7,813 nt of DNA from Cellulomonadaceae bacterium (lineage in GTDB: Bacteria; Actinomycetota; Actinomycetes; Actinomycetales; Cellulomonadaceae). This document shows positions 4,386 to 7,813 of this stretch, piece by piece. The DNA lies in the NCBI GenBank assembly GCA_031282935.1, contig JAITCS010000153.1, forward strand, positions 1-7,813, written 5' to 3'. Both the position numbers and the translations under genes were made by a program. Position 1 is the stretch's first letter, and every line of letters begins with the position of its first letter. The notes under the pieces are model-generated. The model was not told the origin of the DNA, made no database searches, and was given only the letters and a program-made list of their open reading frames with translations.

Positions 4386-5236
4386 GGGATCACCACCGCA
4401 GCATCCCGCACTTGCGATAGCCTTGGAGTCAAATCTTCGAGGATAAATGTCTTATCCTCGAAACTGTTATTATCGTTATTTATTGAAGCAATTCCGTAAT
4501 TGCACGCGGGATTTGTGGGGAACCACCCATTCGTCGCACAATCTTGCACATGTCCCCAAGCGTAAGGCGTAACCGCAACGTCCGTGGTGTCAACTAATTG
4601 AATTCCGACGCCTCGATATCCGATTACTACCACAAAAATGTCGCCATCGTTGGCTTCGGTGAGCAATAACGAATCTTGCGCATTATCGAGCGCTTCCGCC
4701 ATATCGGTGCCAAACGTTGGGCTGAACGGAACTATGGCCGCACCCCGTGCCGCATACACCTCCCCGAGAGTTCCAGAGGCATTAAAACTATCGTCCACAA
4801 AATCTTGAATATCCAGTCGCGCGGCGATATTTTGGCCCTTAATCTGCGCCTGCCAGAATGATACCCCAAGCAGGGCGTCAGATACTTCCAAAAAGACGTG
4901 CGGTAAATCGTCGTCAGCGATTGATGCCTGATGATAAATGTCGTTAGTTTCCAAACCTTCGGTAGTAACGCAGGGCACGGAGTGGTACGCATCCGCATTG
5001 GAATCGCAGATGCTGATCCAGATCCAGGCGGCGCGGCCATCAGCAGTGGGGTCTAGGTCGGGTGACCTAAAGTCGATCGGCACCAAGTCCAAGTGCCCGC
5101 TGCCCACCACTATGTCGTTACCACTGACTTGATCCACCCACGAGGCCAGCGTATGCCCCAGGAACATGCCCCCCACAGCGAAAGCCGCTGCCAGGCCGAC
5201 CAGCTTAAACCCCAACCCTCTCAAGACTTTAGGCAT
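4382..5236 (-). CDS. Operon gene C: SipW-type TasA/CalY-like exported protein
   Basis: 284 residues from ATG 5236. Residues 1-32 (MPKVLRGLGFKLVGL, then AAAFAVGGMFLGHTLA) form a short signal peptide, followed by SWVDQVSGNDIVVGSGHLDL (32-51). This fits the SipW-dependent pattern in which AxFxD/ALWSD is followed by GN.f..G.LDL, as in TasA/CalY proteins that build surface fibres. The remaining 230 residues are acidic and beta-rich-looking, with cysteines at about 77, 89, 235 and 247. No catalytic motif is seen. ATG 5236 is preceded by AAGGGG (5246-5251) with a 9-base spacer, and it overlaps the end of gene B by 8 bases. An upstream ATG at 5245 is in frame but abuts that ribosome site. The open frame reaches 5407, but that part overlaps gene B and reads as noise. 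TasA-like identity is inferred from the signal region only. Confidence 0.75.
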   Translation of the reverse strand: MPKVLRGLGFKLVGLAAAFAVGGMFLGHTLASWVDQVSGNDIVVGSGHLDLVPIDFRSPDLDPTADGRAAWIWISICDSNADAYHSVPCVTTEGLETNDIYHQASIADDDLPHVFLEVSDALLGVSFWQAQIKGQNIAARLDIQDFVDDSFNASGTLGEVYAARGAAIVPFSPTFGTDMAEALDNAQDSLLLTEANDGDIFVVVIGYRGVGIQLVDTTDVAVTPYAWGHVQDCATNGWFPTNPACNYGIASINNDNNSFEDKTFILEDLTPRLSQVRDAAVVIP

Positions 5237-6821
5237 CGAAACCATCCCCTTGCCACAACTTAAGTTCCGAAGTTCCGCGAACGCGACGCCGTGCACCACC
5301 ACCAAATCGGGCTGCCGAACCGCCGCGCTGAATAGCAGCACCGCCGAATCGCGCGTTAGAATCACCTCGCCGCGCCGACGAGGCACCGAATCGCGCAGCA
5401 GAACCACTACGCCGCGCTACCGCAGCGTCGAGCCGCCAGTCACCCCCAGGCAAAGTGGCCGCGTCCACCACCTGCCACAACGTCAAAGTCTTGGTCTGTT
5501 CCCGCCGAGTTTCCACCAGGAACAGCCCCAACATCAGCAGCCAAACGCCAAAGAAAGTGGCCATAGTGCCTACGCCGGTGCGGAACAATTTGCCCAACGG
5601 CCCGGTGGCAACCCTGCTCAAGCCCTTGCCGCCTTGGCCCGGCTCCTGCGGGCCGGTGGTGTAGAGGCCCGCCTTGCCAGGGTCATCCTCGCCGCCGCCA
5701 GCCCCGCCGAAGGGGTCAACGCAAAGCGCGTCGCTCTTGAGCAGTTGCTTGTTGTATGGGCACCTGGGCTGCACGTTTATGCGCTGCTGGTCGCTGGGCG
5801 AGGGCGAGGGTGACGGCGACGGCGTGCCACTGCCGCTAGGGCTGGGCGTCGGGCTTGACGTCGGTGTGGGTGTCGTTCCGTCGGGGTACACCCAGTCCGT
5901 GCCGGGTTCGCCGGGGGGCGGCGTGTAGCCGGGGGGCGCGACCGCACAGGCCACGCCATCACCATCGGTATCAAGCTGGAAGTTGTAGCCTGGTTGGCCA
6001 CGGAGCAGCGGGCGCCCAAGGGCAGTCCAGACGGCTTCACAGTTGGGGTACGAGGGTTCGGACGGTATGGATGGGGAACGGCTCGGCGTGACGGGCGGCG
6101 ACGGCGAAACGTCTGGCCGCGACCCAGGACACGATTTCACATCAGGCTCAAACTCGAATTGCAAAGAAATCTTTACTTGATGATCTCCGTGCTTTAGCGT
6201 GTTACCGCCAATAGCCTCAAACGGGAAATCAAAAATGATAGGCACACCGATAGTTTGACCCGCGCTAATACAGGTTTGCTCTAGTTGGGTACGAACTCCG
6301 ATAACCGAAGTGGTTAGTTGCGAAACTGGGGTGAGCGGCAATCCCTCAGCGGCCAAAGAGAATTCATCGTAGAAATCGCGGTTCGGATCGCCCAACAATT
6401 CCACCGCTAACAAGTAACTGCGCAAATGGCCCGCTTTGGCGCTGCCGTTGGTGACCTTAATTACGCCCATACCGCAATCACCGGGCACCAAGTTCTCAAT
6501 CTGTAGAAACTCGGTCACATCATCGCTAACTGGCCCATATTGCGGGTGTTCGTTATCAACTACAGTTATTTCGCGGTCAATATCAGTGGATATTTCATCA
6601 CGATCTACGATGTTGCCGGATTCATCCTTGAAATAGAAATCGCCATTTGCGGAGCGGAAAATGTAATTGCCTTTATCCTCATCCCAACACACCGGGATAT
6701 CAACTCGGCTGGAACGTGGGTGCGCCTGGGCGGGCAACGCTTGGGCAACGCCGAGCCCGCTCAGCACCAATCCGATACTGAGGGCGCTGGTTGCGGCGGT
6801 ACGCCAGGCTGCTGAAGTCAT
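5229..6821 (-). CDS. Operon gene B: exported Ig-like/Excalibur protein with C-terminal membrane anchor
   Basis: 530 residues. ATG 6821 overlaps the stop of gene A (ATGA). Signal peptide 1-33 ends AQALPAQA. Residues 105-226 resemble the beta-sandwich accessory proteins of actinobacterial SipW/TasA clusters (LVPGD......VTNGSAKAG, then a C-terminal strand FPFEAIGGNTLKHG.HQVKISLQFEF). A Pro/Ser linker (234-256) leads to an Excalibur domain at 258-294: YPNCEAVW, RGQPGYNFQLDTDGDGVACA. This keeps the calcium-loop aspartates D284, D286 and D288 and Cys261/Cys292, but has Ala where the DxDxDGxxCE motif ends in Glu. A second Pro/Ser/Thr linker (315-343), a small Cys-pair region (354-367), a membrane helix (416-436) and a basic cytoplasmic tail follow. 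The tail (468-513) carries imperfect SAARFGG repeats. Part of the ectodomain DNA is AT-richer than the 3' half. A surface, calcium-binding, membrane-anchored role is inferred. Confidence 0.85.
   Translation of the reverse strand: MTSAAWRTAATSALSIGLVLSGLGVAQALPAQAHPRSSRVDIPVCWDEDKGNYIFRSANGDFYFKDESGNIVDRDEISTDIDREITVVDNEHPQYGPVSDDVTEFLQIENLVPGDCGMGVIKVTNGSAKAGHLRSYLLAVELLGDPNRDFYDEFSLAAEGLPLTPVSQLTTSVIGVRTQLEQTCISAGQTIGVPIIFDFPFEAIGGNTLKHGDHQVKISLQFEFEPDVKSCPGSRPDVSPSPPVTPSRSPSIPSEPSYPNCEAVWTALGRPLLRGQPGYNFQLDTDGDGVACAVAPPGYTPPPGEPGTDWVYPDGTTPTPTSSPTPSPSGSGTPSPSPSPSPSDQQRINVQPRCPYNKQLLKSDALCVDPFGGAGGGEDDPGKAGLYTTGPQEPGQGGKGLSRVATGPLGKLFRTGVGTMATFFGVWLLMLGLFLVETRREQTKTLTLWQVVDAATLPGGDWRLDAAVARRSGSAARFGASSARRGDSNARFGGAAIQRGGSAARFGGGARRRVRGTSELKLWQGDGFDA
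5246..5251 (-). promoter_or_regulatory. Ribosome binding site of gene C
   Basis: AAGGGG on the minus strand, inside the last codons of gene B. It is 9 bases before ATG 5236 and 0 bases before ATG 5245, which decides for 5236. Confidence 0.6.
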
Positions 6822-7807
6822 GATACGGCTACGATTTCATCGTCGAGGGTGTCAAGGTGGTTGAGCATGTCGAAACCATCGGCTGCGGCGTCGATAGTTT
6901 CAACGCTAATAATGATTGGAGTCTGCTGGTTGGGCCCGTCTGTATGGTGGTTGAGCGTGTCGAAACCACCCACGCTGTCGTCCGGGGTTTCACGGTGGTT
7001 GAGCCCATCTGTATGGTGGTTGAGCCTGTCGAAACCACCATTGTTGTCGTCCGGGGTTTCACGGTGGTTGAGCCCGTCTCTCTGGTGGTTGAGCCTGTCG
7101 AAACCACCCACACTGTCGTCCGGCGTTTCGGTGACCGACGCAGACCGAGAGGAGAATCCGCTCGCGGATTCTACCGAGGGCAAGGAGGGAGCAGGGAGCG
7201 GAGCGACCGTCACAGGCTCAACCGCCGGAATGGCGTCAACCGCCGGAGTGGTATCAACCGCCGAGAGCAGCGCGGAGGCAGCGAGGTTCATCGCCGTAGT
7301 AAGAGCTTCGATACGCGAGATGACACTCTCGGGCACTTTGCCAGCCCGCATAGCAACAAGCATTTCATCCGCCTCGCCGGTTGAGCCAGTAGCCCCGCCG
7401 GTTGAGCCAGCAGCCCCATTCGTCGAAACCGAACCCTGGTGGTTGAGCCTGTCGAAACCACCGCCGGAATCCACGTCTTGGTGATTGCCGCGCTCAACAC
7501 CGCGCGCCCGCCCGTCGAAACCACCACTACCGGTGGTTGAGCCTGTCGAAACCACCCCACCAACCGGCGCTTGCCCCACCGGGTAAGCCCCATATCCGGG
7601 CGCAGCGTATTGACCGTGCGCCGCATATTGACCGTGCGCCCCAGCAGGCAAGTGCGGGTCGAACCCAACACCATAAGCAGGAGCCGGAGCAGCACCAGCG
7701 GCAATCGGATACCCCGGGTAACCATATTGGGGTTGCGGCGGATAGTACCCAGGCGGCGGGTAGCCAGCGGGCGCGTAACCAGCCGGAGCCGGGTAAGGGT
7801 GGGCCAT
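6818..7807 (-). CDS. Operon gene A: Pro/Tyr-rich, repeat-built cytoplasmic-looking protein
   Basis: 329 residues from ATG 7807; the ribosome site would lie beyond the visible 6 bases, so the start is provisional. Residues 1-80 are Pro/Tyr/Gly/Ala-rich (MAHPYPAPAGYAPAGYPPPG), typical of disordered N-termini of actinobacterial membrane-associated proteins, with HGQYAA twice. Residues 145-184 are the only non-repetitive stretch, an amphipathic helix-like EADEMLVAMRAGKVPESVIS and following. Nearly everything else comes from palindromic elements: VVSTGSTT (85-92), GGFDRLNHQ (116-124), an antisense long element (about 194-228) and a 23-residue tandem repeat (234-295) of GGFDRLNHHTDGLNHRETPD. There is no signal peptide or membrane helix. 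Other strands are open too, but the minus frame is preferred because its stop overlaps the start of gene B and its N-terminus is sensible. Function is not recognised; it may be a flexible cytoplasmic partner of the surface genes. Confidence 0.65.
   Translation of the reverse strand: MAHPYPAPAGYAPAGYPPPGYYPPQPQYGYPGYPIAAGAAPAPAYGVGFDPHLPAGAHGQYAAHGQYAAPGYGAYPVGQAPVGGVVSTGSTTGSGGFDGRARGVERGNHQDVDSGGGFDRLNHQGSVSTNGAAGSTGGATGSTGEADEMLVAMRAGKVPESVISRIEALTTAMNLAASALLSAVDTTPAVDAIPAVEPVTVAPLPAPSLPSVESASGFSSRSASVTETPDDSVGGFDRLNHQRDGLNHRETPDDNNGGFDRLNHHTDGLNHRETPDDSVGGFDTLNHHTDGPNQQTPIIISVETIDAAADGFDMLNHLDTLDDEIVAVS
6856..6880 (-). repeat. Short-class element in gene A
   Basis: A variant with GAGCATG in place of GAGCCTG and a changed final base. 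Translated as DGFDMLNHL, residues 310-318 of gene A. Confidence 0.8.
6946..6970 (-). repeat. Short-class element in gene A (tandem unit 1)
   Basis: One base from the consensus (GAGCGTG). Read as GGFDTLNHH in gene A (residues 280-288). Confidence 0.85.
7015..7039 (-). repeat. Short-class element in gene A (tandem unit 2)
   Basis: Perfect consensus with the full GGTGGTT/AACCACC ends. Read as GGFDRLNHH in gene A (residues 257-265). Confidence 0.9.
7084..7108 (-). repeat. Short-class element in gene A (tandem unit 3)
   Basis: Perfect consensus. Read as GGFDRLNHQ in gene A (residues 234-242), directly next to the long element on its GTCGTCCGG side. Confidence 0.9.
7121..7226 (+). repeat. Long-class palindromic element in gene A, antisense to the gene (106 bp)
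   Basis: The plus strand begins CGGCGTTTCGGTGACCGACG and ends ACAGGCTCAACCGCC. Its plus-strand frame would give VSVTDADREENPLADSTEGK and onward, nearly the peptide made in gene D, but gene A reads the other strand (VEPVTVAPLPAPSLPSVESA and onward). The hairpin GAATCCGC-TC-GCGGATTC lies at 7154-7171. Confidence 0.85.
7379..7430 (-). repeat. Irregular composite element in gene A with 21-bp internal duplication
   Basis: GGTTGAGCCAGYAGCCCC occurs at 7379 and 7400 (period 21), followed by CGTCGAAACC at 7421-7430. It has family ends with a nonstandard interior of 33 extra bases, still a multiple of three. Read as VSTNGAAGSTGGATGSTG in gene A. Confidence 0.6.
7438..7462 (-). repeat. Short-class element in gene A, frame GGFDRLNH
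   Basis: Perfect consensus. Read as GGFDRLNHQ (residues 116-124), while the identical copy at 7532-7556 in the same gene is read in another frame as VVSTGSTT. Confidence 0.9.
7480..7525 (-). repeat. Medium-class element M4 in gene A
   Basis: The minus strand begins GGTGGTTTCGACGGGCGGGC and ends GCAATCACC. It is 46 bases with flanks, 21 more than the short element, like M1-M3. The interior has CGCGC/GCGCG arms with an 8-base loop. It encodes GGFDGRARGVERGNH. Confidence 0.65.
7532..7556 (-). repeat. Short-class element in gene A, frame VVSTGSTT
   Basis: Perfect consensus. Translated as VVSTGSTT (residues 85-92). Confidence 0.9.
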
Positions 7808-7813
7808 TGGGTA

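Larger units (their letters stand above)
6946..7130 (-). repeat. 69-bp tandem repeat (two full units, third partial) in gene A
   Basis: Short-class elements open the units at 6946, 7015 and 7084, exactly 69 bases apart. Between them are GTCGTCCGGGGTTTCACGG and a half element GGTTGAGCCC. The 23-residue unit is GGFDRLNHHTDGLNHRETPD plus three residues. Unit edges differ by only a few bases, so the duplication looks recent. The third unit runs into the long element at 7121. Confidence 0.85.

Noticed and set aside
5166..5813. Plus-strand open frame opposite the genes B and C junction
   Set aside because: Antisense to a clear membrane segment and linker; no domain or ribosome site.
6856..7108. 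CRISPR array
   Set aside because: Regular spacing, but the intervals between repeats are themselves repeats (69-bp tandem units), and the whole is in frame within a gene.
6849..7484. Plus-strand open frame (211 codons) opposite gene A, with WLSLSKP repeats
   Set aside because: It is open because the elements lack stops in most frames. It has no ribosome site, and the minus strand fits the overlapping operon.

Overview
The window looks like chromosomal DNA from a moderately high-GC actinobacterium (Actinomycetota; genus not resolvable by eye). Pointers are the Excalibur domain, the YQWLRDG/GAT-type surface Ig-like domain, SipW-type signal peptides of the ALWSDS kind, Pro/Ser linkers, and many copies of the GGTTTCGACAGGCTCAACC repeat. 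The DNA is a GC mosaic: the MNT gene and parts of two surface genes are clearly AT-richer than the chitin-binding gene or the repeat-rich stretches.

Layout. (1) 1-853, minus strand: the N-terminal 284 codons of a secreted Ig-like-domain protein that runs off the left edge. (2) 1051-1501, plus strand: a 5'-truncated HEPN (HI0074-type) toxin remnant overlapping an apparently intact MNT nucleotidyltransferase antitoxin gene. (3) 1525-2178, minus strand: a secreted protein with two C-terminal CBM5/12-like chitin-binding modules. (4) 2433-2840, plus strand: a small membrane-anchored coiled-coil protein made of 11-residue repeats, behind an extended -10 promoter and near a perfect DnaA box. (5) 2841-3185: no convincing gene; a dense field of short repeats and hairpins. 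(6) 7807 down to 3186, minus strand: four genes with overlapping stop and start codons, hence one operon: A (Pro/Tyr-rich, repeat-built, cytoplasmic-looking), B (signal peptide, beta-sandwich-like region, Excalibur domain, C-terminal membrane anchor), C (short SipW-type TasA/CalY-like protein) and D (SipW-type ectodomain behind a roughly 136-residue disordered N-terminal extension).

How it fits together. Genes B, C and D read as an actinobacterial TasA/SipW-like cell-surface module. The SipW-type signal peptidase expected for it is not in the window and may lie beyond the right edge.

The most unusual feature is a family of partly palindromic elements inside genes A and D and in the DNA behind gene D. 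They share the ends GGTTTCG and TCAACC and come in three lengths that differ by 21 and 81 bp, so the reading frame is kept. They lie in both orientations and are translated in several frames (VVSTGSTT, GGFDRLNH, RLSVSKPRR). The short element is open in five of six frames. The long form is read sense in D and antisense in A. Hairpins in the medium and long forms carry compensatory base changes. In D every copy lies in the N-terminal extension and none in the ectodomain. This resembles Rickettsia palindromic elements in behaviour, though no relationship is claimed.
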